A stretch of DNA of 64,000 nt, taken from assembly GCF_002872475.1 (NCBI RefSeq), contig NZ_CP025682.1:186001-250000 (forward strand). Reading direction: 5' to 3'. A program made the translations under genes and the position numbers. The notes under the pieces were generated by a model. It searched no databases. It saw only the letters and a list, made by a program, of their open reading frames with translations, and had not been told where the DNA came from. Below, piece after piece: positions 56,352-64,000 of this stretch; within the stretch, counting starts at the first letter, position 1, and each line of letters begins with the position of its first letter. Origin of the DNA: Pseudazoarcus pumilus. Its GTDB lineage: Bacteria > Pseudomonadota > Gammaproteobacteria > Burkholderiales > Rhodocyclaceae.

Positions 56352-57227
56352 TCAGCCCGCTTCGCCTTCGAGCTTGTCGCCGGTGCGCAGCTCGAAGTCA
56401 CTCGCGTCGTGGCGCTCGGGCAACTGCTTTTCCGGCGGGCCCCAGGTGCGATTGACTATCTGCCCGCGGCCCACGGCCGGGCGCCGGGCAATGATTTCGG
56501 CCCAGCGCTGAACGTTGGTGTAGCTGGCCGCGTCGAGGAACTCGGCCGCACCGTAGACTTCGTTGCGCACCAGTGCGCCATACCATGGCCAGATCGCCAT
56601 GTCGGCGATGGTGTAGTCCGCGCCGGCGACGTATTCAGCCTCGGCCAGTCGGCGATCGAGCACGTCGAGCTGGCGCTTGACCTCCATGGTGTAGCGGTTG
56701 ATCGGGTACTCGTACTTTTTCGGCGCATAGGCGTAGAAATGCCCGAAGCCGCCGCCGAGGATCGGTGCACTGCCCATCTGCCAGAACAGCCAGGACAGGC
56801 ACTCGGTGCGCCCGTGCACGTCTTTCGGCACGAATTCGCCGAACTTGTCCGCCAGATACAGCAGGATCGCGCCCGATTCGAACACGCGCAGCGGCGGGTC
56901 CATGCTGCGGTCGAGCAGCACCGGAATCTTGGAGTTGGGGTTGAGTTCGACGAAGCCGCTGCCGAACTGCTCGCCCTTGGTGATGCGGATCAGATGTGCG
57001 TCGTATTCGGCGCCGGCATGACCGCGCGCGAGCAGTTCCTCGAGCATCACCGCGACCTTGACGCCGTTGGGCGTGGCCAGCGAATAGAGCTGCAGCGGGT
57101 GACGGCCCACCGGCAGGTCCTGCTCATGCGTGGCGCCGGCGACCGGGCGGTTGATGTGGGCGAAGGCGCCGCCGCTGGGCGCTTCCCATTTCCAGACTTT
57201 CGGCGGGGTGAAGGTGTTGTCGCTCAT
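56352..57227 (-). CDS. yghU: YghU, glutathione-dependent disulfide-bond oxidoreductase
   Basis: The 291-aa GST-fold protein matches the YghU/nu-class pattern: VWKWEAPSGGAFAHINRPVAGATHE at the start, LYSLATPNGVKVAVMLEEL, ELNPNSKIPVLLD, and MGSAPILGGGFGHFYAYAP in the helical domain. These bind two glutathiones and reduce disulfides. It lies between the 717-aa gene and epd, transcribed in the same direction. Confidence 0.92.
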   Translation of the reverse strand: MSDNTFTPPKVWKWEAPSGGAFAHINRPVAGATHEQDLPVGRHPLQLYSLATPNGVKVAVMLEELLARGHAGAEYDAHLIRITKGEQFGSGFVELNPNSKIPVLLDRSMDPPLRVFESGAILLYLADKFGEFVPKDVHGRTECLSWLFWQMGSAPILGGGFGHFYAYAPKKYEYPINRYTMEVKRQLDVLDRRLAEAEYVAGADYTIADMAIWPWYGALVRNEVYGAAEFLDAASYTNVQRWAEIIARRPAVGRGQIVNRTWGPPEKQLPERHDASDFELRTGDKLEGEAG

Positions 57228-57285
57228 GAAGGCTTCCGTATGTGAAATGGCCTGTGCTTCGACGTTCGATCGCGGCGCGCGTTCC

Positions 57286-58323
57286 TCAGCGCGTGCGTTG
57301 CAGCCAGTGCCGCGCCACGTCCACCATGCGGTTGGCGAAGCCCCATTCGTTGTCGAACCACACCAGCAGATTGACCATGCGCCCGCCCATCACGCGCGTC
57401 TGGCTGCCGTCGACGATGGCCGAGTGGCCGTCGTGGTTGAAGTCGATTGATGCGTGCGGCTCTTCCGAGTACTCGATGCGCCCGGCCTGCGGGCCTTCGG
57501 CCGCGGCACGCAGCAGCGCGTTGACCTCGGCCACGGTGACCTCGCGCGACAGCTCGACCACCAGGTCGATGGCCGAGACGTTGTGCGTGGGCACGCGAAT
57601 GGCCTTGGCCTGCACGCGCCCGCCAAGTGCCGGCAGCAGGCGCTCGACGCCGCGCGCCAGCCCCGTCGACACCGGAATGATGGACTGCATCGCCGAGCGC
57701 GTGCGCCGCAGGTCGGCGTGGTGGTAGCCGTCGATCAGTGGCTGGTCGTTCATCGCCGCGTGCAGCGTGGTCAGCAGCACCTGCTCGATGCCGACCTCGC
57801 GCAACAGCACGTCAAGCACCGGCACCACCGCGTTGGTGGTGCACGAGGCGTTCGAAACGATGCGCTCGCCGCCGCCGAGTACGTCTTCATTGCACCCGTA
57901 GACGATGGTGGCGTCGACATCCTCGGCGCTGTTGGCCGGGTGCGATACCAGCACGCGTGAGCAGCCTGCGTCGATGAAGCGCATGAGTTCAGGGCGGCTG
58001 CCGTACTGGCCGGAGCATTCGACGACCAGATCCACCCCTTCGGCGCGCCAGTCCACCTCTTCCGGGGTCGAGGCGTGAGTGACCGCGATTTCGCGCCCAT
58101 CGATGAGCAACCGCCCGTCGCCGGCCTCGACCTTGCCGGGAAAGCGTCCGTGCGTGGAGTCGAAGCGGGTCAGATAGACGATGCCGCGAAAGTCGGCCGG
58201 CTCGTTGATCGCGACCACTTGCAGATGGTCGGCCATGTCGGCTTCGACCAGCGCGCGCAGAAAGCAGCGGCCGATGCGGCCGTAGCCGTTGATGGCGATT
58301 CGGAACGGGGCGGAATGCGTCAC
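57286..58323 (-). CDS. epd: Erythrose-4-phosphate dehydrogenase (Epd-like, GAPDH family)
   Basis: The 345-aa enzyme has the NAD motif INGYGRIGR, catalytic Cys in SNASCTTNA, RRTRSAMQSIIPVSTGLARGV, and the Epd-like end DFNHDGHSAIVDGSQTRV with FDNEWGFANRM. The residues after the active site favour Epd, which feeds pyridoxal phosphate synthesis, over glycolytic GAPDH, but a GAPDH role cannot be excluded. GTG 58323 is chosen; a TTG at 58347 would add eight residues. Confidence 0.8.
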   Translation of the reverse strand: MTHSAPFRIAINGYGRIGRCFLRALVEADMADHLQVVAINEPADFRGIVYLTRFDSTHGRFPGKVEAGDGRLLIDGREIAVTHASTPEEVDWRAEGVDLVVECSGQYGSRPELMRFIDAGCSRVLVSHPANSAEDVDATIVYGCNEDVLGGGERIVSNASCTTNAVVPVLDVLLREVGIEQVLLTTLHAAMNDQPLIDGYHHADLRRTRSAMQSIIPVSTGLARGVERLLPALGGRVQAKAIRVPTHNVSAIDLVVELSREVTVAEVNALLRAAAEGPQAGRIEYSEEPHASIDFNHDGHSAIVDGSQTRVMGGRMVNLLVWFDNEWGFANRMVDVARHWLQRTR

Positions 58324-58388
58324 GGCGGGCTCGTTTGTGCAGTGCAAGGCGTGATTGTAACGGGTGGGCTTCGGTGTCGCGGAATGTC

Positions 58389-58464
58389 GTATGTCGCGAA
58401 TCGAAGTGCATTGCGCGGTATGGATCGGCCATCCGGCGGATTACGCTGTGCTAATTCGCCCTAC
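58389..58464. repeat. REPIN, second copy of the 76-bp unit
   Basis: It aligns without gaps to 22487-22562; the first REP is degraded (GTAT instead of GTAG) while the facing hairpin GGCGGATTA-CGCTGTGC-TAATTCGCC (58435-58460) plus CTAC (58461-58464) is kept. The CTA at 58461-58463 is, on the minus strand, the TAG stop of ackA. Confidence 0.75.
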
Positions 58465-59639
58465 GACTGCAGCAGTTCACGCGTCGCGCGGGCGATCACC
58501 GATTCCTCGTCGGTGGGCACCACGCCCACCGCCACCGCGCTGTCGTCGGCCTCGATGCGCGGACCGTGGGTGACGTTGCGTGCCGCGTCCAGCCGCAGGC
58601 CGGTCCATGTCAGCAGTTCGCACACGCGTTCGCGCACCGGCGCGGAATGCTCGCCCACGCCGGCGGTGAACACGATCGCGTCCAGCCCGCCCAGCGCGGC
58701 CATCAGCGAGCCGGTCTCGCGCGCCACGCGGTAGCAGTACAGTTCCACCGCCTCGGCCGCGGCGCGGGCGTCGGAGTCGAGCAGCACGCGCATGTCGGGC
58801 GAGATGCCCGACACGCCTGCCAGGCCGGACTCGTGGTAGAGCAGCCGGGTGATCGCGGCGGCGTCCATGCGCTTGTGCTCCATCAGATAGAGCAGCACGC
58901 CGGGGTCGAGGCTGCCCGGACGGGTGGCCATCATCAGGCCGTCGAGGGCGGTAAAGCCCATCGTCGTGGCCACGCTCTCGCGTCCACGCACCGCGCACAG
59001 CGAGGCGCCCGCGCCCAGGTGTGCGACCACCACGCGGCCGTCGGCGCGCTCATCGAGCAGTGCCGGCAGCTGCGCCGCAACGTACTCGTAGGACAGGCCA
59101 TGAAAGCCGTAACGGCGCACCCCCTCTTCGGTGAGCGCGCGCGGCAGCGCGAAGGTCGCGGCGCGCGTGTCCTGGGTGTGGTGGAAGGCAGTGTCGAAGC
59201 AGGCCACCTGCGGCAACTCGGGCAACTGCGCGGCCAGTGCGCGGATGCCGCGCAGGTTGTGCGGCTGGTGCAGCGGCGCGAGCGGGACCAGCGCTTCCAG
59301 TTCTTCCAGCACCGTCTCGTCGATGCGCACCGGCGCCGAGAAGTGCGTGCCGCCATGCACGACACGATGGCCGGCGGCGACCAGTTCCAGTGCCGCCAGA
59401 TGCTCGCGCAGCCAGTCGAGCAGCCAGGTCAGCGCATCCTCGTGTGCGTGCTCCGCGTTTTCCGGGGTCGGCAGGGCCTCGTCGAAGCGCTCGTCGCCCT
59501 TGCTTGCACGCAGGCGCGGCTTGACGCCGATGGCGTCGATCTGGCCCGACAGCAGCGCCGGCGCGTCCGCCCGGTCGGCGGCGAACACGCCGAACTTGAG
59601 ACTGCTGGAACCGGCGTTGAGGACGAGCAGTGCCTTCAT
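58461..59639 (-). CDS. ackA: AckA, acetate kinase
   Basis: The 392-aa enzyme interconverts acetyl phosphate and acetate with ADP/ATP. VLNAGSSSLKFGVF at the start, VGHRVVHGG-like GHRVVHGGTHF, FDTAFHHT, YGFHGLSYEYVA, VVAHLGAGASLCAV and FTAGVGEHSAPVRERVC are all canonical. The start overlaps the upstream MaoC-Pta gene as ATGA, and the stop is formed by a REP tail. Confidence 0.95.
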   Translation of the reverse strand: MKALLVLNAGSSSLKFGVFAADRADAPALLSGQIDAIGVKPRLRASKGDERFDEALPTPENAEHAHEDALTWLLDWLREHLAALELVAAGHRVVHGGTHFSAPVRIDETVLEELEALVPLAPLHQPHNLRGIRALAAQLPELPQVACFDTAFHHTQDTRAATFALPRALTEEGVRRYGFHGLSYEYVAAQLPALLDERADGRVVVAHLGAGASLCAVRGRESVATTMGFTALDGLMMATRPGSLDPGVLLYLMEHKRMDAAAITRLLYHESGLAGVSGISPDMRVLLDSDARAAAEAVELYCYRVARETGSLMAALGGLDAIVFTAGVGEHSAPVRERVCELLTWTGLRLDAARNVTHGPRIEADDSAVAVGVVPTDEESVIARATRELLQS

Positions 59640-61051
59640 GAGCGTGTTGCGGCCTCTTGCTTGCGGTGCGCCAGCAACTGCGCGATCGCGCACGAGGCGG
59701 TGCGGGTCTGCGCGTCATCGGCACGACTCGTCAGCACGATGGGTACGCGCGCGCCCAGCAGGATGCCGGTGAGCAGCGCGTTGGCCAGATATTCGAGTTG
59801 CTTGGCGACCATGTTGCCGGATTCGATGTCGGGCACCACGAGGATGTCGGCGTTGCCGGCCACGGCCGAGACGATGCCCTTGTTCTTGGCCGCGACCAGC
59901 GAAACGGCGTTGTCGAAGGCCAGCGGGCCGTCCAGCAGGCCGCCGGTGATCTGGCCGCGGTCGGCCATCTTGCACAGGCAGGCGGCGTCGATCGTGGACT
60001 TGAGCTTGGGCGTGACCGTTTCCACCGCCGAGAGGATGGCCACGCGCGGCTGAGGCAGACCCATGGCGTGGGCCAGATCGATGGCGTTGCGCACGATGTC
60101 GGCCTTCTCCTCGAGCGTGGGCTCGATATTGACCGCTGCGTCGGTGATCATCAGCGGATGCGGATAGGTCGGCACGTCGGCGACGAAAACATGGCTGATG
60201 CGTCGCCCGGTGCGCAGACCCGTGGCCTTGTCGACGATTGCGGCGAGCAGTTCGTCGGTGTGCAGCGACCCCTTCATCATCGCCGCGGTGCGCCCCTCGC
60301 GGCACAGTTCGACGGCCTTGTCGGCGGCGGCGTGGCTGTGTTCGACGTCGACGATCGGAAAGCCTTCGATGTCGAAGTCGTTTTCCTCGGCGATCGCGCG
60401 GATGCGCCATTCCGGCCCCACCAGCACCGGCGCGATGATGCCTGCACGCGCGGCCATCACCGCGCCGCCGAGCGATTCCCTGTCGCACGGGTGGGCCACG
60501 GCCATCGTCACCGGCGGCAGGCCTTCGGTGGCCGAGAGCAGATGGCGGTAGCGCAGCTCGCGATCGGACACCGTGATCTCGGGCAGGTCGACGCGCGGGC
60601 GGCGGATCTTCTCGGCGGGGGCGACGACTTCCGCCGTGCCCTCGATGACCGGGTTGCCGTCCTGATTGCGCGCCGCGCACTCGAGCAAGATGTGGCGGTT
60701 GTGGGCGAATTTCTCGCGGCAGGTGACCGTGATCGTCAGCGTGTCGCCGATCGCCACCGGCCGCAGGAAATTCAGGTTCTGAGAGACATACACCGTGCCC
60801 GGGCCGGGGAACTCCGTGCCCAGCACGGCCGAGATCAGCGAACTGCCCCACATGCTGTGGCCGACGATCTCGCGGAACTGGCCGGAGCGCGCGTATTCGG
60901 CATCGACGTGGGTCGGATTGACGTCGCCGGACATTACCGCGAACAGATGGATGTCGGCCGGGCGCAGGGTGCGCACCAGTTCGGCGCGGTCGCCGACCTG
61001 GATCTCGTCGAACGGGCGGTTCTCGATGAACTTCGGGGCGGGGTTATGCAT
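59636..61051 (-). CDS. MaoC hydratase domain fused to phosphate acetyl/butyryltransferase
   Basis: The 471-aa protein has an N-terminal hot-dog MaoC domain ([34 protein letters not shown]) and, from about 165, a PTA/PTB domain ([57 protein letters not shown]). It is annotated in relatives as bifunctional enoyl-CoA hydratase/phosphate acetyltransferase. With AckA it forms an acyl-CoA to acyl phosphate to acid route; acetyl or a longer acyl group is undecided. Confidence 0.92.
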   Translation of the reverse strand: MHNPAPKFIENRPFDEIQVGDRAELVRTLRPADIHLFAVMSGDVNPTHVDAEYARSGQFREIVGHSMWGSSLISAVLGTEFPGPGTVYVSQNLNFLRPVAIGDTLTITVTCREKFAHNRHILLECAARNQDGNPVIEGTAEVVAPAEKIRRPRVDLPEITVSDRELRYRHLLSATEGLPPVTMAVAHPCDRESLGGAVMAARAGIIAPVLVGPEWRIRAIAEENDFDIEGFPIVDVEHSHAAADKAVELCREGRTAAMMKGSLHTDELLAAIVDKATGLRTGRRISHVFVADVPTYPHPLMITDAAVNIEPTLEEKADIVRNAIDLAHAMGLPQPRVAILSAVETVTPKLKSTIDAACLCKMADRGQITGGLLDGPLAFDNAVSLVAAKNKGIVSAVAGNADILVVPDIESGNMVAKQLEYLANALLTGILLGARVPIVLTSRADDAQTRTASCAIAQLLAHRKQEAATRS

Positions 61052-61194
61052 GGGGTCTCGCTCGCATGGCGTACCGGAGCATTCTAGACCGTAGCGCGAC
61101 ATCCTTTGTTGCGATGCATCAAGCGGCACCGCTGCCAGGTCCCGAGGGGGCACATGCTAGAATCGCCGCCATCCCCAAGCGGTCCGGAGCGTCC

Positions 61195-62553
61195 ATGGAA
61201 GTCGTGATTCTCGCCGCCGGCAAGGGCACGCGCATGCGGTCACGCCGGCCCAAGGTCCTGCAACCGCTGGCCGCCCGACCCTTGCTCGCGCATGTGCTCG
61301 ACACCGCCCGTGCGCTCGATGCCGCGCGCATCTGCTGCGTCATCGGCCACGATGCCGACGCGGTGCGTGAATCGCTCGCTTCGCCCGACCTGCGCTGGGT
61401 CGAGCAGCACCCGCAACTGGGCACCGGCCATGCCGTGCAGCAAGCGTTGCCGGAACTGTCCGACAACACGATCGTGCTCGTGCTCTATGGCGATGTGCCG
61501 CTGACCCGGCGCGAGACGCTGGCCGCGCTCGTCGACGCCGCCGGGGCCGAGCGTCTGGCGATGCTCACCGTGACGCTCGATGACCCCGCCGGCTATGGGC
61601 GCATCGTGCGCGACGCGGCCGGACGCGTGCAGCGCATCGTCGAGCATCGCGACGCGACCGCCGTCGAGCGCGAAATCCACGAAATCAACACCGGCATCCT
61701 CGCCGCGCCCGCTGCGCGCCTGCGCCAGTGGCTGGCACGCGTGGGCAACGACAATACCCAGGGCGAATACTACCTGACCGACATCGTCGCGCTGGCCGTG
61801 GCCGATGGTGTCGAGGTCGTCACCGCCCAGCCGACGGATGCGTGGGAGACGCTGGGCGTGAATGACCGCCGTCAGCTTGCCGCGCTGGAGCGCATCGTGC
61901 AGCGCAATGCGGCCGACGTCTTGCTGGACGGGGGCGTGACGCTTGCCGATCCGGCGCGCATCGACGTGCGCGGCACGCTCGAGTGCGGGCAGGACGTCGA
62001 GATCGACATCGATTGTGTGTTCGAAGGTCGCGTGGTACTGGGCGACGACGTGAAAGTCGGCGCGCACTGCGTGCTGCGCGATGCGGTGATCGGTGCCGGC
62101 ACGCGCATCGCGCCGTTCTCGCATGTCGAGTCCACGACCATGGGTGCCAATTGCATCATCGGCCCGTACGCGCGCACCCGCCCCGGCACCGTTCTGGCCG
62201 ACGGCGTGCATCTGGGCAACTTCGTCGAGGTCAAGAACAGCCAGGTCGGCGCGGGCAGCAAGGCCAACCACCTGGCCTATGTCGGCGACGCCGACGTCGG
62301 TGCGGGCGTGAACATCGGCGCCGGCGTGATTACCTGCAATTACGACGGTGCCAACAAGCACCGAACCATCATCGAGGACGAGGCCTTCGTCGGCTCCGAT
62401 GTGCAACTCGTCGCCCCGGTGCGCATCGGCCGCGGCGCCACCATCGGCGCCGGCACTACGCTTACCCGCGACGCGCCCGAAGAGCAGCTCACGATCTCGC
62501 GCGTCAAGCAGACCAGCGTGCGCTGGAAGCGCCCCAAGAAGAAAACCCCCTGA
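61195..62553 (+). CDS. glmU: GlmU, bifunctional GlcNAc-1-P uridylyltransferase/GlcN-1-P acetyltransferase
   Basis: The 452-aa enzyme makes UDP-GlcNAc for peptidoglycan and LPS. The N-terminal pyrophosphorylase has [17 protein letters not shown] and LYGDVPL; the C-terminal left-handed beta helix shows hexapeptide repeats and [15 protein letters not shown] with the acetyltransferase residues. A -10-like TAGAAT lies at 61158-61163. glmS follows after 13 bp. Confidence 0.96.
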   Translation: MEVVILAAGKGTRMRSRRPKVLQPLAARPLLAHVLDTARALDAARICCVIGHDADAVRESLASPDLRWVEQHPQLGTGHAVQQALPELSDNTIVLVLYGDVPLTRRETLAALVDAAGAERLAMLTVTLDDPAGYGRIVRDAAGRVQRIVEHRDATAVEREIHEINTGILAAPAARLRQWLARVGNDNTQGEYYLTDIVALAVADGVEVVTAQPTDAWETLGVNDRRQLAALERIVQRNAADVLLDGGVTLADPARIDVRGTLECGQDVEIDIDCVFEGRVVLGDDVKVGAHCVLRDAVIGAGTRIAPFSHVESTTMGANCIIGPYARTRPGTVLADGVHLGNFVEVKNSQVGAGSKANHLAYVGDADVGAGVNIGAGVITCNYDGANKHRTIIEDEAFVGSDVQLVAPVRIGRGATIGAGTTLTRDAPEEQLTISRVKQTSVRWKRPKKKTP

Positions 62554-62566
62554 TCCGGAGGCTGCC

Positions 62567-64000
62567 ATGTGCGGCATCGTCACCGCCGTCGCGTCGCAAG
62601 ACGTGGTTCCCGTCCTCATCGAAGGCCTGCGCAAGCTCGAATACCGCGGCTACGATTCCGCCGGGCTGGCCGTGCTCAACGGCGGCCTGCGCCGCGTGCG
62701 CTCCACCGGCCGCGTCGCCGAACTGGCCGAGGCGGCCGCCGAAGTGCACGCCCCGGTCGGAATTGCCCACACCCGCTGGGCCACGCACGGAGCGCCTTCC
62801 GAGCGCAATGCCCACCCGCATGTCTCGGGCGGACTGGCGGTGGTGCATAACGGCATCATCGAAAACTTCGAATCCATCCGTGCGCGCCTGTCGGCCGCCG
62901 GTTACGTGTTCGAATCCGAGACCGACACCGAGGCCATCGCCCACCTGATCCAAAGCAAGCTGCGCGAAGCCGGCAGCCTGTTCGAGGCCGTTCGTCTGGC
63001 CACCGCCGAGCTGACCGGCGCCTACGCCATCGGCGTGCTGCACGAGACCGAACCCGAATGTGCCGTCGTCGCCCGGCGCGGCTCGCCGCTGCTGCTGGGC
63101 ATCGGCGAGCACGGCGTCTACGCCGCTTCCGACACCGCCGCATTGCTGCAGGTCACACGCAACATCGTGTATCTGGAAGACGGCGACATCGCCGAACTGA
63201 CGCGCGAGGACGTGCGCATCACCGACAGTGCGGGCCAGCCGGTCGAGCGCGCAACGCATGTATCCAGCCTGTCGGCCGACGCCGTCGAACTGGGCATCTA
63301 CCGCCACTACATGCAGAAGGAGATCTTCGAGCAGCCGCAGGCCCTGGCCAACACGCTGGAGATCATCGGCGGTGGCGGCTTGCCCATTCCGCAACTGTTC
63401 GGCGCCGACGGGCCGGCGGTGCTCGGTGGCGTGCGTCAGGTGCTGATCCTGGCCTGTGGTACCAGCTATCACTCCGGCCTGGTCGCGCGCTACTGGCTCG
63501 AATCCATCGCCGGGATTCCCTGCACCGTCGAGATCGCCAGCGAATACCGCTACCGCAGCTCGGTTCCCGACCCGGCCACGCTGGTCATCGCCATCTCGCA
63601 ATCGGGCGAGACGGCCGATACGCTCGCGGCGCTCAAGCACGCCACGCTTCTCGGCATGACGCGCACGCTCGCCATCTGCAACGTGCCCGAGTCCGCGATC
63701 GTGCGCGAGGCCGCCCTGCGCTTCATCACGCGTGCCGGCCCCGAGATCGGCGTGGCCTCCACCAAGGCCTTCACGACGCAACTGGCCGCGCTGGCGGTGC
63801 TCACGCTCACCCTCGCGCGCATGTCGGGTCATATCGCAGAGGACGTCGAGGCGCGCCACCTGGCCGGCCTGCGCCACCTGCCCGTGGCCGTGCAGAAGGT
63901 GCTCGAACTCGAACCCCAGATCGAGCAGTGGGCACAACGCTTCGCGATGAAGCACCACGCCCTGTTCCTGGGCCGCGGCCGCCACTGGCCCATCGCCATG
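62567..64000 (+). CDS. glmS: GlmS, glucosamine-6-phosphate synthase (runs off the window)
   Basis: 478 codons are present of about 608. The N-terminal glutaminase has the nucleophile Cys directly after Met (MCGIVTAVA), YRGYDSAGLAV, HTRWATHGAPSERNAHPH and VHNGIIENF. The isomerase SIS domains begin with ACGTSYHSGLVARYW and ISQSGETADTL, and GVASTKAFTTQ follows. GGAGG at 62556-62560 precedes the ATG. It supplies GlcN-6-P to the GlmU pathway encoded just upstream. The frame is open to base 64000. Confidence 0.96.
   Translation, partial: MCGIVTAVASQDVVPVLIEGLRKLEYRGYDSAGLAVLNGGLRRVRSTGRVAELAEAAAEVHAPVGIAHTRWATHGAPSERNAHPHVSGGLAVVHNGIIENFESIRARLSAAGYVFESETDTEAIAHLIQSKLREAGSLFEAVRLATAELTGAYAIGVLHETEPECAVVARRGSPLLLGIGEHGVYAASDTAALLQVTRNIVYLEDGDIAELTREDVRITDSAGQPVERATHVSSLSADAVELGIYRHYMQKEIFEQPQALANTLEIIGGGGLPIPQLFGADGPAVLGGVRQVLILACGTSYHSGLVARYWLESIAGIPCTVEIASEYRYRSSVPDPATLVIAISQSGETADTLAALKHATLLGMTRTLAICNVPESAIVREAALRFITRAGPEIGVASTKAFTTQLAALAVLTLTLARMSGHIAEDVEARHLAGLRHLPVAVQKVLELEPQIEQWAQRFAMKHHALFLGRGRHWPIAM

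Overview
The window is a GC-rich (roughly two thirds G+C by eye) chromosomal segment of a betaproteobacterium, most likely a member of the Rhodocyclales (Azoarcus/Thauera/Aromatoleum type). This rests on the conserved blocks kinase-PP2C-rph-rdgB-hemW divergent from yicC-gmk-rpoZ-spoT, the thiS-thiG-trmB block, and GTAG-type REP palindromes. The genus is an inference from gene order and protein style, not from a database match. Coding density is very high, many genes overlap by 4 bp (ATGA/GTGA), and TTG/GTG starts are common. Most of the long antisense open frames are artefacts of GC-rich codon use.

Layout. 1-9.3 kb: end of recD, ubiX, a lone LON substrate-binding protein, mutY, a flavin reductase, an MFS permease, an exported methyltransferase, tRNA-Gly(CCC), thiS/thiG, trmB, sppA. 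9.3-10.65 kb: an IS110-group element inserted in a REPIN between sppA and hemW, with its bridge-RNA region intact. 10.6-15.1 kb (minus): hemW, rdgB, rph, PP2C phosphatase, Ser/Thr kinase. 15.2-19.2 kb (plus): yicC, gmk, rpoZ, spoT. 19.3-23.8 kb: an adenosylcobalamin riboswitch and class Ia ribonucleotide reductase nrdA/nrdB, separated by two REPINs. 23.8-28.2 kb: small proteins, a secreted metallo-hydrolase and a zinc-related trio (Fur/Zur regulator, Cys-poor DksA, CobW GTPase). 28.2-35.9 kb: DnaQ/GIY-YIG nuclease, membrane proteins, SDR plus flavin monooxygenase and two DUF proteins. 36-40.3 kb: a transporter-histidine kinase fusion and its LuxR-type response regulator. 40.4-44.6 kb: VanX-like dipeptidase, DUF3293, UDP-glucuronate decarboxylase-like protein, ABC exporter. 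44.6-45.3 kb: vapBC. 45.4-51.3 kb: complete urea transporter urtABCDE, without urease genes in view. 51.3-53 kb: a higBA-like pair and a second pair in which a MazE-type antitoxin is coupled to an unrecognised 230-aa protein. 53-58.5 kb: exported ATP-dependent DNA ligase, a 717-aa protein of unknown function, YghU, Epd. 58.5-61 kb: ackA and a MaoC-Pta fusion. 61.2-64 kb: glmU and the start of glmS.

How parts work together. The B12 riboswitch in front of the B12-independent reductase suggests a switch between RNR classes according to cobalamin supply; two self-complementary GGAGCTCC blocks just before nrdA can pair and hide its ribosome binding site. The Zur/DksA/CobW trio fits zinc-sparing regulation. 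UrtA-E bring in urea, and the nearby NCS1-type transporter-kinase could sense a related nitrogen compound (inference). ackA/pta and glmU/glmS are ordinary central and cell-wall metabolism.

The most striking locus is the IS110 element. The empty site can be reconstructed: insertion at a CT core inside the conserved GTAG/CTAC tetranucleotide of a REP. The non-coding left end folds into the full bridge-RNA plan, with target and donor guides matching the actual target and element ends, and a sigma-70-like promoter appears only when the ends are joined in a circle. The same REP tails supply the stop codons of sppA, hemW and ackA.
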